Shown: piece after piece, positions 17,243 through 25,459 of the stretch | Position numbering within the stretch: position 1 is the stretch's first letter | How the letters are laid out: each line of letters opens with the position of its first letter | Origin: Mesobacterium pallidum | Lineage (GTDB): Bacteria; Pseudomonadota; Alphaproteobacteria; Rhodobacterales; Rhodobacteraceae | DNA: 64,000 nt | NCBI RefSeq assembly: GCF_019966535.1 | Contig: NZ_JAIMID010000011.1 | Span: 62,001 to 126,000 of the forward strand | Direction: 5' to 3' | The notes under the pieces: model-generated | The model's database searches: none | What the model was told of the DNA's origin: nothing | Seen by the model: the letters and a program-made list of their open reading frames with translations, nothing else | Translations under genes and position numbers: made by a program

Positions 17243-20200
17243 TCAGCCCACGGCGCGGTCGTCGGGGCGAAAGCCGATGCGGTCCGACACGGTAAAGCGG
17301 CCGCCGTCGATCTTCTCGATCTTGCCCGACCGCAGCAGCTGGCCGAAGTGGCGCAGGCCATCCTCGCGGCTGAACTCGTCCACGCCGACCTGGCGCACCT
17401 TGGTCATCAGCTGCGGGCGCGAGAACTGCTCGCGGCCCTCGACAAAGCTCATGTAAGCGGCTGCGGCCTCCAGCAGGTCGGGCAGCTCGACCGCGCCCAT
17501 CTCGCGGGCGAACTCGGTAAAGCTCTCGGCATCGCCGTCGTAGTCCGGCTCGTCCTGCACCAGGTCCATGACGCGGCGCGGCTGGACCGGATCGTGGGCC
17601 ACGTCGATGCGCTGCTCGGCCACCAGCTTGAGCGGGGCGGGCCGCGCCGCCGGGGCGCGGGGCCGCTCGGCGGCGGTGTGTTCGGCCTGCGGGCGGCGCG
17701 GGCGCACCACCTCGGCCAGGTCGTCGCGATAGGCCTCGGTGCTGTCCTGGCCGCTGCCGTCGGTGTTCAGCCCCTTGTCGGCCTTGGTCGCGGCGACGGC
17801 GGCCCGCAGGTGCTGGATCGCGTTGCGGCGGCGGTTGCTTTCCGGCTCGGCCATCTGGGCCGTGGTCTCGTTCATCAGGCGCGAGACCGAGCCTTCCTCT
17901 TCGACCGGGCGGGCGGTCAGCATGGCGCGCCCTTCCGAGCCCATCTTGACCGTCTTGCGGGCCAGCTGGCGGATCTGCGCGGCCAGGCCGGATTCGCGCG
18001 GGGCCTCGTCCTCGGGGTCGGCGTCACTGCCAAGCCGGCTGCGCGCCGCTTCGAATTCGCGGTTCAGCTCGTCCTCGTCCAGCGGCTCGAGCGCGCGGGG
18101 GCGGGCGGTGGCGGCGTCGGGCCAGGCCTCGCCGTCCTCGTCGTCCTCGTCCGCGTCGAGGGCATCCCAGCCGGTCACCGCGGCCGTGTCCTCCTCGTCC
18201 TCGTCGTCATCCCAGCCGGTCAGGCGGTCCGCCTCGGCGCCGTCTGCGGCCGCGTCACCCTCGTCGTCGTAGTCCAGCAGGTCCGCGCCGGTCAGGATCC
18301 GCGGCCCGTTGGGGTCGTCCATCGCGGCGACGGCGTCATCCTGGTCGTCGTCATATGCCTCGTCCCAGGCCGCGACGGCGGCGGTCCGGTCTTCCTCGAC
18401 GGCCTCCTCGTCCTCGTCCTCGTCGGCCTCGTCCCAGGCGGTGACGGCGTCTTCGTCCTCAGAGGTGTCGATGGAGTCGTCGTCCTCGTCCCACGCGGTG
18501 ATCGCGCCCTTGTCCTCCAAGGTGGCGACGGCCTCGTCATACTCCTCGTCGTACTCGTCATCGAACGCGCTCTCGGTCCCGGCGGCGGCTTCCCAGGCGG
18601 CATCGGCCGAGCTTTCGTCCGTGTCCTCGCCTGCGTCTTCGTCCTGGGCGTCCGGGTCGCCTTTGAACTCGAACTCGATGTCGGCCAGCTCCTGTGCCAG
18701 CTCGGCCTCGTCCTCGTCCGACAGCGAGCTGCCGGACCAGCCCTGGGCCGCCGGCCGCGTGGTCTCGGCGACCGCCTCTTCGCTGTCGTCCTCGGCCACT
18801 TCCTCGACGGCGCCGGCTGCGACCGCGCGCTCGAAATGGGCCTTGGTCACCTTGATGACGCGGGCGCGGGGGCGGGCGGGGGCGGCAGGTTCGGCCGGGG
18901 CAGCGTCCAGCTCGGGGTCGGCCAGCAGGCCGGTTTCCGCAGTCGGGGCGGTCGGGTCCTCTTCGGCCAGCTCGAGGGTCTCGCGCGCGACCAGGTCGGC
19001 CAGCGTGTCGCCGTCATCCTCGGCCTCAAGCTCGGCAGCGGGTGCATCGTCGAACTCGGGATCGTCCAGCAGGCCGGTTTCCGTCGTGGCGACGGTCGGG
19101 TCCTCTTCGGCAAGCGCGAGGGGCTCGTGGGCGACCAGGTCGGCCAGCGTCTCTTCCTCGTCCCGGTCCGCGACCTCGGCAGTCTCGTCCTCGAACCCGG
19201 GGGCCTCGGCGGTCTCTTCCGCGTCGAAGGACAGCGCCTCCTCGGTCTCGTCCTCGTCGAACGTCAGGGCGTCCTCTTCGTCGGTCTCGGCAAAGGTCGC
19301 GTCAAAGCTGAGCGTGTCAGCCTCGTCCTCCTCGTCGAAGAGCGCAGGATCAAGCGTCACCGACACCGGCGCGTCCTCTTCGACCTCGGCGGTGTCGTCC
19401 TCGGCGAAAAGCGCGGGGTCGAACGTCAGCGGGGCGGTGGCGGTCTCTTCGCCGTCGCTTTCATCGGTCTCGTCCTCGTAGGCCTCCACGGCCAGCGCCT
19501 CGGCGGCGGTCAACTCGGGGCCGGTGTCCGCCTCCAGCGCGGCGTCGATCTCGCGGGCCGTCTGGGCCAGGAAATCGTCGGCATGTTCGTCCTCCGAGTA
19601 AGCCGGAGCAGGGGGCTCAGACTCGGAGGTGCCCTTTGAGACAACGTCGCGGATGCGTTGCAGCTTGGCCGCGACCGACTCTTCCTCGGTCTCGGGGGCC
19701 TCTGCCGCGTCATCCTCGTAGACGCTGTCCTCGGCGTCGATGATCGGATCATCGGTGCCGAAGGGCGGTGTTTCATCGGTGGCGGCGGGGGCCGCCTCGG
19801 GCTGCGGGGCGATCCCGCGGGTCAGGGCCTGCACGGCGGCCACGGCCGACAGGGCCGGAGCCTCTGCGGCGACCTTGGGCGCGGTCTCTGCGACGGGTTC
19901 GGGCGCGGCGACGGGTTCGGTGGCGGGCGCGGCTTCCGCTTCCGGCGTGGCCTCGGCGGGCGCCTCGGGCGCTTCCGACGCGGCCGAAGTCACAGCCGCC
20001 CCTGTCGCGGCGGCAGCCTTTGCGACGGGGGCGGCGACTTCTTCCTGCGTGGCAGCGCGGAGAAGGTAGGAGCCGTTGTCCTGCATGCGCGCCTCGACCC
20101 GACGCGAGATCTCGCGCTCGGCGATGCGGGCCAGCATCTCGGCATCGGGGGTCGGCGGTTCGGCGCCGAAGTAGCGGTCATCGGCCGCCAGGTCGCGGAA

Positions 20201-20305
20201 ATACTCCGCAATGGCTTTCATGGTATCGAAGGAATCGTCGAACCCTTCGAGGGTGCACGAAAACGTTCCGTAGGATACCGTGAGGATCTTACTTGTACCA
20301 ACCAT
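17243..20305 (-). CDS. large acidic, low-complexity protein with conserved ends (1020 aa)
   Basis: Residues 1 to about 85 form an ordered, conserved-looking start (MVGTSKILTVSYGTFSCTLE, then DSFDTMKAIAEYFRDLAADD). The last 130 residues are also ordered (SFTEFAREMGAVELPDLLEA, LRHFGQLLRSGKIEKIDGG). The 750 residues between are dominated by Asp, Glu, Ala and Ser. They contain a 48-residue direct repeat (TLADLVA... to ...ETGLL) and about five WDE/WDD repeats. No signal peptide or membrane helix. Similar genes occur in Roseobacters under inconsistent names and no function can be assigned. The acidic middle is probably disordered; the ends may bind a partner. The start at ATG 20305 follows GAAAGCGAG. 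Confidence 0.8.
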   Translation of the reverse strand: MVGTSKILTVSYGTFSCTLEGFDDSFDTMKAIAEYFRDLAADDRYFGAEPPTPDAEMLARIAEREISRRVEARMQDNGSYLLRAATQEEVAAPVAKAAAATGAAVTSAASEAPEAPAEATPEAEAAPATEPVAAPEPVAETAPKVAAEAPALSAVAAVQALTRGIAPQPEAAPAATDETPPFGTDDPIIDAEDSVYEDDAAEAPETEEESVAAKLQRIRDVVSKGTSESEPPAPAYSEDEHADDFLAQTAREIDAALEADTGPELTAAEALAVEAYEDETDESDGEETATAPLTFDPALFAEDDTAEVEEDAPVSVTLDPALFDEEDEADTLSFDATFAETDEEDALTFDEDETEEALSFDAEETAEAPGFEDETAEVADRDEEETLADLVAHEPLALAEEDPTVATTETGLLDDPEFDDAPAAELEAEDDGDTLADLVARETLELAEEDPTAPTAETGLLADPELDAAPAEPAAPARPRARVIKVTKAHFERAVAAGAVEEVAEDDSEEAVAETTRPAAQGWSGSSLSDEDEAELAQELADIEFEFKGDPDAQDEDAGEDTDESSADAAWEAAAGTESAFDDEYDEEYDEAVATLEDKGAITAWDEDDDSIDTSEDEDAVTAWDEADEDEDEEAVEEDRTAAVAAWDEAYDDDQDDAVAAMDDPNGPRILTGADLLDYDDEGDAAADGAEADRLTGWDDDEDEEDTAAVTGWDALDADEDDEDGEAWPDAATARPRALEPLDEDELNREFEAARSRLGSDADPEDEAPRESGLAAQIRQLARKTVKMGSEGRAMLTARPVEEEGSVSRLMNETTAQMAEPESNRRRNAIQHLRAAVAATKADKGLNTDGSGQDSTEAYRDDLAEVVRPRRPQAEHTAAERPRAPAARPAPLKLVAEQRIDVAHDPVQPRRVMDLVQDEPDYDGDAESFTEFAREMGAVELPDLLEAAAAYMSFVEGREQFSRPQLMTKVRQVGVDEFSREDGLRHFGQLLRSGKIEKIDGGRFTVSDRIGFRPDDRAVG
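18899..19157 (-). repeat. two in-frame direct repeats of about 115 bp, period 144 bp
   Basis: Blocks at about 18899-19013 and 19038-19157 match closely (shared CAGGCCGGTTTCC at 18926 and 19070). The 144-bp offset is an exact multiple of three, giving a 48-residue protein repeat in the acidic protein. This points to recent tandem duplication within the gene. Confidence 0.8.
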
Positions 20306-20446
20306 CGCGTTGCTCGCTTTCCGTCTGTATCCGGTTCATGCCATTTACCAAGGACCTGTCGTCAATACGTGAACGATTCTATGCAAAGCAGCGTATCATT
20401 TCGTGACTTCATTGTGTCCTTTGTCCCAAGGCAGGGATAATTGGCG

Positions 20447-21133
20447 ATGAACGCTCCGATTGTTCTTTCTGCGGAACCTGTCGCCCTCGTGGGAGGAGGG
20501 GATTGTTCGCCGCACGACCTTGCGTTGATCGCCGGCCGGGTGTCGGATTTCGTCGCCGCGGACAGCGGGGCCGAGTCGCTCTTAACCAACAATCTGCCCA
20601 TTCGCGCGGTCTTTGGCGACATGGATTCTATTCCGGCCCCGGTACGCGCGGCAGTGCCCGAGGGGCGCCTGCACGAGATCGAAGAACAGGATAGCACGGA
20701 TTTCGACAAGTGTCTGCGCCACGTGGAGGCACCGTTGATCCTCGCGGCCGGCTTCCTGGGCGCGCGGATCGATCACCAGATGGCGGCGCAGACCACCTTG
20801 GTGCGCCACCCGCACAAGCGCTGCGTGCTGCTGGGGGCGCATGATATCGTCTTCCTCGCGCCGCCCCGGATCTCGCTGGCGCTGGAGCCGGGCAGCCGGG
20901 TGTCACTGTTTCCGATGGGGCCGGTGACGGGGCGGTCGACCGGGCTCGACTGGCCCATCGACGGGCTGGAGTTCGCGCCCGATGGCCGGATCGGCACGTC
21001 GAACCGGACGGCGGGCGGGGCGGTGACGCTGGCGTTCGACGCGCCCCGGATGCTGGTCATTCTGCCACGGGCGGCGCTGGACGCGACGCAAGCGGGGCTG
21101 ACAGCTGCGCCCGCGCGATGGCCTGCTCCCTGA
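20447..21133 (+). CDS. thiN: thiamine diphosphokinase
   Basis: About 228 residues. It transfers pyrophosphate from ATP to thiamine to give thiamine diphosphate. Motifs: VALVGGGDCSPHDL, AADSGAESL, FGDMDSIP (acidic metal site), QDSTDFDKCL and GARIDHQMA, then a C-terminal beta-sandwich (SRVSLFPMGPV, GGAVTLAF). ATG 20447 is preferred to the in-frame TTG 20441 because CAGGGA precedes it. The 3' end overlaps the convergent exporter gene by 77 bases. Confidence 0.92.
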   Translation: MNAPIVLSAEPVALVGGGDCSPHDLALIAGRVSDFVAADSGAESLLTNNLPIRAVFGDMDSIPAPVRAAVPEGRLHEIEEQDSTDFDKCLRHVEAPLILAAGFLGARIDHQMAAQTTLVRHPHKRCVLLGAHDIVFLAPPRISLALEPGSRVSLFPMGPVTGRSTGLDWPIDGLEFAPDGRIGTSNRTAGGAVTLAFDAPRMLVILPRAALDATQAGLTAAPARWPAP

Positions 21134-21998
21134 ACAGGACATAAAGCCCGGCGCCGATGGTGATGACGATGCCAAGGGCTGCCAGCCCGTTCGGCAGGTC
21201 CTGGAAGATCACCAGGCCGAGGATCGTGGCAATCGGGATCTCGAGGTACTGCATCGGCGCCAGCGTGGCCCCGGGGGCGTAGCGCAGCGACCAGGTCATC
21301 ATCAGGTGCGCCAGTGTGCCCACCGCGCCGATGCCGAAGAGCAGCGCCCATTCCCCGGCATCGGGCGCCTGGAAGGTGAAGTTCGGCAGGCCGATCCGGT
21401 GCGTGACCAGCAGCACGGGCGTCAGCAGCACCGTCGCCATCACGCCGTTGACGGCCTGCAGGCCCACCGGGTCGGTTTCCTTGGCGATCATCCGCGTGAT
21501 CAGCATGAAGACCGAGAAATTCACCGCCACCCCCAGCGGCCAGAGCGCGGGCCAACCGACCTCGGAAAAGCTCGGCTGGATCACCAGGAGCGTGCCGATG
21601 AACCCGACCGTGCAGGCGATCAGGCGGCGGGGGCCGACCTCTTCGCCCAGCACCAAGTTGCCCAGGAGCAGGTTGATGAACGGCAGCACAAAGGCGATGG
21701 CCACGGCGTCGGCCAGCGGCAGGTATTGCAGTGCCGTGAACATCATGCCGATGCCGAGGATATGCAGCAGCGTGCGCAGCGCGGCCAGGCGCAGCACCCG
21801 GCCGGACATGCGCCAGGGCAGGCGGGCCAGCCCCACCAGCGGCACCAGCAGCAGCGCCTGGAGGCCAAAGCGCACAAGCAGGAGTTGACCCAAGGGAAGG
21901 CTTTCGCCCAGCAACTTGGCCAGGGCATCGCCCATGGGCGCGAGAATACAGAAGGCACCCATCAAAAGGATGCCGAGAACGGGGCGGTCACCTTGCAT
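21057..21998 (-). CDS. DMT-family (EamA) exporter
   Basis: A 313-residue protein with ten hydrophobic helices in two EamA repeats (for example LGILLMGAFCILAPMGDALA and VGFIGTLLVIQP). It belongs to the drug/metabolite transporter superfamily, S-adenosylmethionine-uptake/RhaT-like group. The substrate is unknown. It lies 89 bases downstream of sdaA on the same strand, beyond an apparent terminator. Its last 25 codons overlap the 3' end of thiN on the other strand. Confidence 0.9.
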   Translation of the reverse strand: MQGDRPVLGILLMGAFCILAPMGDALAKLLGESLPLGQLLLVRFGLQALLLVPLVGLARLPWRMSGRVLRLAALRTLLHILGIGMMFTALQYLPLADAVAIAFVLPFINLLLGNLVLGEEVGPRRLIACTVGFIGTLLVIQPSFSEVGWPALWPLGVAVNFSVFMLITRMIAKETDPVGLQAVNGVMATVLLTPVLLVTHRIGLPNFTFQAPDAGEWALLFGIGAVGTLAHLMMTWSLRYAPGATLAPMQYLEIPIATILGLVIFQDLPNGLAALGIVITIGAGLYVLFREQAIARAQLSAPLASRPAPPVAE

Positions 21999-22055
21999 GG
22001 CGCAACCTAAGACACGAAACTTTCCGTCACGCAATCCTTGGTTGATCTGTCCTAA

Positions 22056-22080
22056 GGTAAACCGCACGCAAGCTGTGCGG
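22056..22080 (-). terminator. probable terminator of sdaA
   Basis: On the minus strand the stem CCGCAC / GTGCGG with a 7-base loop (22080-22062) is followed by TTTACC. It begins 8 bases after the sdaA stop codon. Short stem, so moderate confidence. Confidence 0.6.
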
Positions 22081-22087
22081 CACCGGG

Positions 22088-23461
22088 TCAGCAGTTCGGC
22101 ACGTTGACGGCAAGCCCGCCCAGCGAGGTCTCCTTGTACTTCTCGCTCATGTCCTGGCCGGTCTGGCGCATGGTCTCGATGCAGGCGTCGAGCGGAACGA
22201 AGTGGCTGCCGTCGCCGCGCAGCGACAGGCTGGCCGCGCTGACCGCCTTGATCGCGCCGACGCCGTTGCGCTCGATGCAGGGCACCTGGACAAGGCCGCG
22301 GACCGGATCGCAGGTCATGCCAAGGTGATGTTCCAGCGCGATCTCGGCCGCGTTCTCGATCTGCTCGGGCGTGCCGCCCATCACCGCGCACAGCCCGGCG
22401 GCGGCCATGGCCGAGGCGCTGCCGACCTCGGCCTGGCAGCCGGCCTCGGCGCCCGAGATGGAGGCGTTGTACTTGATCAGCCCGCCGATGGCCGAGGCGG
22501 TCAGCAGGAATTCGGGCACCCGCCGCTCGGTCGCGCCGGGCACGTGGTCGAGCCAGTAGCGGATGACCGCCGGGACCACGCCGGCCGCGCCGTTGGTGGG
22601 GGCGGTGACGACCTGGCCCCCGGCGGCGTTCTCCTCGTTCACGGCCATGGCGTAGCAGCCGATCCAGTCGTTGATGACATGCGGCGCCTGCATGTTCATG
22701 CCGCGCTCGGCCTGCAATTCGTTGTACATCCTGGGCGCGCGGCGCTTGACGTTCAGCCCGCCGGGCAGGGTGGTGGCGTCGGAGGTCAGCCCCCGGTCGA
22801 TGCAATCGCGCATGACCTGCCAGATTCGCGCCACGCCGGTGTCGAGGTCGCGTCCGCCGCGCGAGCGCTCGTTGGCCTCCTTCATCTGCGCGATGGACTT
22901 GCCCGAGGCCTTCGCCATCTCGAGCATCTGCGCCGCGTTGTGGAAGGGGAACGGGATCGCCGGGCCGGTGTCGGTGTCGCGGCCGGCGGCCAGTTCCGCC
23001 TCGGTCAGCACGAAACCGCCGCCGATGGAGTAGTATGTCTCTTGCAGGATCACGTCGCCCTGCGCGTCCCGCGCCAGCAGGATCATGCCGTTGGCATGGC
23101 CGGGCAGGGCCTTGTCGTAGTCAAAGCGCAGGTCCGTCTTGGGGTCGAAGGCCATGGCGTGCAGCCCGGGCGGGGTGACGGTGCCGGTGGCGTGGATCTC
23201 GGCCAGCACCGCCTCGGCCTTGTCATTGTCGTAGTCTTCCGGCGTGAATCCGGCGAGGCCGAGGATCGTCGCCCGGTCGGTGGCATGCCCGACCCCGGTG
23301 AAGGCCAGCGAACCGTGCAGGCTGCCCCCCAGCGCGGCCACGTCGAAGGGAGCGGCGCGCACCGCGTCGAGGAACCGCGCGGCGGCCACCATGGGCCCCA
23401 TGGTGTGCGAGGACGACGGGCCGATGCCCACCTTGAACATGTCGAAGACCGAAAGGAACAT
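22088..23461 (-). CDS. sdaA: L-serine ammonia-lyase (4Fe-4S, single chain)
   Basis: A 457-residue enzyme that deaminates L-serine to pyruvate and ammonia. It is the fused alpha/beta type, about the length of E. coli SdaA. The beta part starts [18 protein letters not shown]. The catalytic part has [32 protein letters not shown] and [18 protein letters not shown], which supply the cluster Cys residues. AGGAGA precedes ATG 23461. The downstream methyltransferase is a separate gene 104 bases upstream on the same strand. Confidence 0.97.
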   Translation of the reverse strand: MFLSVFDMFKVGIGPSSSHTMGPMVAAARFLDAVRAAPFDVAALGGSLHGSLAFTGVGHATDRATILGLAGFTPEDYDNDKAEAVLAEIHATGTVTPPGLHAMAFDPKTDLRFDYDKALPGHANGMILLARDAQGDVILQETYYSIGGGFVLTEAELAAGRDTDTGPAIPFPFHNAAQMLEMAKASGKSIAQMKEANERSRGGRDLDTGVARIWQVMRDCIDRGLTSDATTLPGGLNVKRRAPRMYNELQAERGMNMQAPHVINDWIGCYAMAVNEENAAGGQVVTAPTNGAAGVVPAVIRYWLDHVPGATERRVPEFLLTASAIGGLIKYNASISGAEAGCQAEVGSASAMAAAGLCAVMGGTPEQIENAAEIALEHHLGMTCDPVRGLVQVPCIERNGVGAIKAVSAASLSLRGDGSHFVPLDACIETMRQTGQDMSEKYKETSLGGLAVNVPNC

Positions 23462-23565
23462 GGCGTCTCCTGTTGCGCGTGTCTGATTTCGCCATCTCAC
23501 GGGGCGGTGCGGGGCAGGTGCTCGAAAACGACATTCCCGGCATCGGAACGGACGTCGGGCGTCTT

Positions 23566-24342
23566 TCAGGCCTTTTCGGCGATCCAGACGAAATGCGTGA
23601 TGCTGAAAAAGAAGGCGCCGCGCGCCGCCAGCTCTTCCTGTTCGGCCAGCCAGGCCTCTATCAGCGCCTCGGGCAGCAGGTCGTTCTGGCGGATGTAGGC
23701 GGGCAGCAGGAGCGACATCATCCGCGTCAGGCCATCGGGCCGGAAGTGCGTGTCGACGAAGGTCAGCGGCCGGCAGTCCATCGGCCGGAAACCGGCCGCG
23801 ACGAGGGCCGGCGCCAGGCGTTCGGGCAGATCGCGATGGGCCAGGTGCGTATCGTAGGCGCCGAGCACCTGCGCCATGCGGGCCGGGTTCTCGCTGTGCC
23901 AGCAGCCCGAGCCGAAATGCATGTCGCCGATGACCAGACGGCCGCCGGGGCGCAGGATCCTGTGCAGCTCCGACAGGGGCGGGGCGAGGTCGGTGAAGTA
24001 CTCGAAGCACTGGACGGATACGGCTCGGTCCACGCTGCCCGGGGCGAGCCCGGTGGCATCGGCCGGGGCCTCGATGAGCGCGACCTGGGGAAGTGCGGCG
24101 CAGGAGGCCCGCGCCCGCACCAGCATGGCGGGCGAGAGGTCCAGCCCGATCGCCCGGCCCGTCGGGCCGACGGCGCGCGCAAGGTCGAGCGTCAACAGGC
24201 CCGTCCCGCAACCGAGATCGAGCACCGTCTCGCCCGGGCGGGCCCCCAGCGCGTCGAAATTGGCCCGCCGCCGCGCGACGAAGTCGGCGCCGTGGTAGGC
24301 CGTCTCGAGAAGGGCCGTGGTGGCTGCGTCGAATGTCAGCAT
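23566..24342 (-). CDS. class I SAM-dependent methyltransferase
   Basis: About 258 residues. Motif I VLDLGCGTGLLTLDLA (about 37-52), motif II GLDLSPAML, post-motif SVQCFEYFTDL and LRPGGRLVIGDMHF match the ubiquinone/menaquinone-type Methyltransf_11/25 fold. It ends in an aromatic-rich FFFSITHFVWIAEKA. Divergent from rpiA across 140 bases. The substrate is not identifiable. Confidence 0.9.
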   Translation of the reverse strand: MLTFDAATTALLETAYHGADFVARRRANFDALGARPGETVLDLGCGTGLLTLDLARAVGPTGRAIGLDLSPAMLVRARASCAALPQVALIEAPADATGLAPGSVDRAVSVQCFEYFTDLAPPLSELHRILRPGGRLVIGDMHFGSGCWHSENPARMAQVLGAYDTHLAHRDLPERLAPALVAAGFRPMDCRPLTFVDTHFRPDGLTRMMSLLLPAYIRQNDLLPEALIEAWLAEQEELAARGAFFFSITHFVWIAEKA

Positions 24343-24481
24343 GGCAAGGCATCGTCCTGTCCGGGGCGGCGCCAGCGTAACACAGGGCGGCCGGATTGTC
24401 GCGCATTCGAGCCGTTTTGCCCCCTCGCGCGGGGAGGCAAAGCTGCGTATAACACAGCCAATTCTGTTTCGGAGTTTTGTC

Positions 24482-25270
24482 ATGCCCGGAGAGCTGTCGC
24501 CCATCGACAAGGCCAAGTTCGTGGCCGCCAAGCGCGCGGCGCAATTCGTCGAGGACGGGATGCGCGTGGGCCTCGGGACGGGATCGACGGCGGCCTGGCT
24601 GGTGCGCTGCCTTGGCGAGATGGTGCGCGAGGACGGGCTGAAGTTCCGCGGCGTGCCGACCTCGACCCGGACGGCGCAGCTGGCCCGCGAGGTGGGGATC
24701 GAAGTGATCTCTCTCGACGAGGCGAAATGGCTCGACATCACGATCGACGGGGCGGACGAGTTCGACGGTGACCTGAACCTCGTCAAGGGCGGCGGCGGGG
24801 CGCTGCTGCAGGAAAAGATCGTGGCGACCGCGAGCGACCAGATGGTGGTGATTGCCGATGCGGCCAAGGAGGTCGAGCACCTGGGCGCCTTCCCCCTGCC
24901 GGTCGAGGTGATCCCCTTCGGCTGGCAGACCACGCGGGCGCTGCTCGAGGAAACGCTGATCTCGGTCGATGTGCTGGGCCGGGACGTGACGCTGCGGATG
25001 AACGGCGACGCGGCCTTTGTCACGGACGAAGGCAATTACATCCTCGACCTGCACCTCGGTCGCATCGGCAACCCGCGCCAGCTGGCGCTGGTGCTGAACC
25101 AGCTGCCGGGCGTGGTCGAGAACGGGCTCTTCATCGACATCTGCGATTCCGTTGTGGTCGGCTACGGCAACGGCCGGGTCGACGTGCGCGACATCAACTC
25201 CGGCACGGTCGAGACCGAGCGGCTGGATTTCGTGGAAAACGACAACCTCTTTTCAGACCTCGACGACTGA
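24482..25270 (+). CDS. rpiA: ribose-5-phosphate isomerase A
   Basis: A 262-residue RpiA interconverting ribose-5-phosphate and ribulose-5-phosphate (pentose phosphate pathway). Motifs: GLGTGSTAAWLVRCLGE (phosphate loop), DITIDGADEFDGDLNLVKGG (catalytic Asp residues) and KGGGGALLQEKIVA (catalytic Glu and Lys). Full length. GGAG lies before ATG 24482. Followed by twin hairpins and then gor. Confidence 0.97.
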   Translation: MPGELSPIDKAKFVAAKRAAQFVEDGMRVGLGTGSTAAWLVRCLGEMVREDGLKFRGVPTSTRTAQLAREVGIEVISLDEAKWLDITIDGADEFDGDLNLVKGGGGALLQEKIVATASDQMVVIADAAKEVEHLGAFPLPVEVIPFGWQTTRALLEETLISVDVLGRDVTLRMNGDAAFVTDEGNYILDLHLGRIGNPRQLALVLNQLPGVVENGLFIDICDSVVVGYGNGRVDVRDINSGTVETERLDFVENDNLFSDLDD

Positions 25271-25277
25271 CCGACCC

Positions 25278-25307
25278 CCGAAAAGTCTTCTGACGAAGAC
25301 TTTTCGG
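25278..25307. repeat. perfect 13-bp inverted repeat (hairpin 1 of 2) after rpiA
   Basis: CCGAAAAGTCTTC (25278-25290), loop TGAC, GAAGACTTTTCGG (25295-25307). It begins 8 bases beyond the rpiA stop. The stem holds its own A and T runs, so it could terminate from either strand. Confidence 0.85.
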
Positions 25308-25339
25308 CCACCGCGCACCAAGCGTCGGGCCGGGGGCGC

Positions 25340-25369
25340 CGCAATATTCTTCGTCAGAAGAATATTGCG
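25340..25369. repeat. perfect 13-bp inverted repeat (hairpin 2 of 2)
   Basis: CGCAATATTCTTC (25340-25352), loop GTCA, GAAGAATATTGCG (25357-25369). Its 14-base core is the exact reverse complement of the core of hairpin 1, while the outer stem differs. The pair lies between rpiA and gor. Confidence 0.85.
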
Positions 25370-25459
25370 GGAACACACAGGTCCCGTGGCCCGTGCCGGT
25401 CTGGCCTTTCCGCGCGCGGCGTGAAATACCGTGCGCGACCAAAGCAAGAGGCGGATCAC

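Noticed and set aside
17120..19639. Plus-strand frames of 839 and 390 codons over the acidic-protein gene (Gly/Val-rich and Ser-rich)
   Set aside because: They are complements of Asp/Glu/Ala codons. The minus-strand frame has the ribosome site, conserved-looking ends and a terminator.
20411..20447. Leaderless promoter for thiN (TTGTGT, 18 bases, GATAAT)
   Set aside because: The -10 would sit only 6 bases before the ATG, and a usable CAGGGA ribosome site overlaps it, so the two readings conflict. Not strong enough to annotate.
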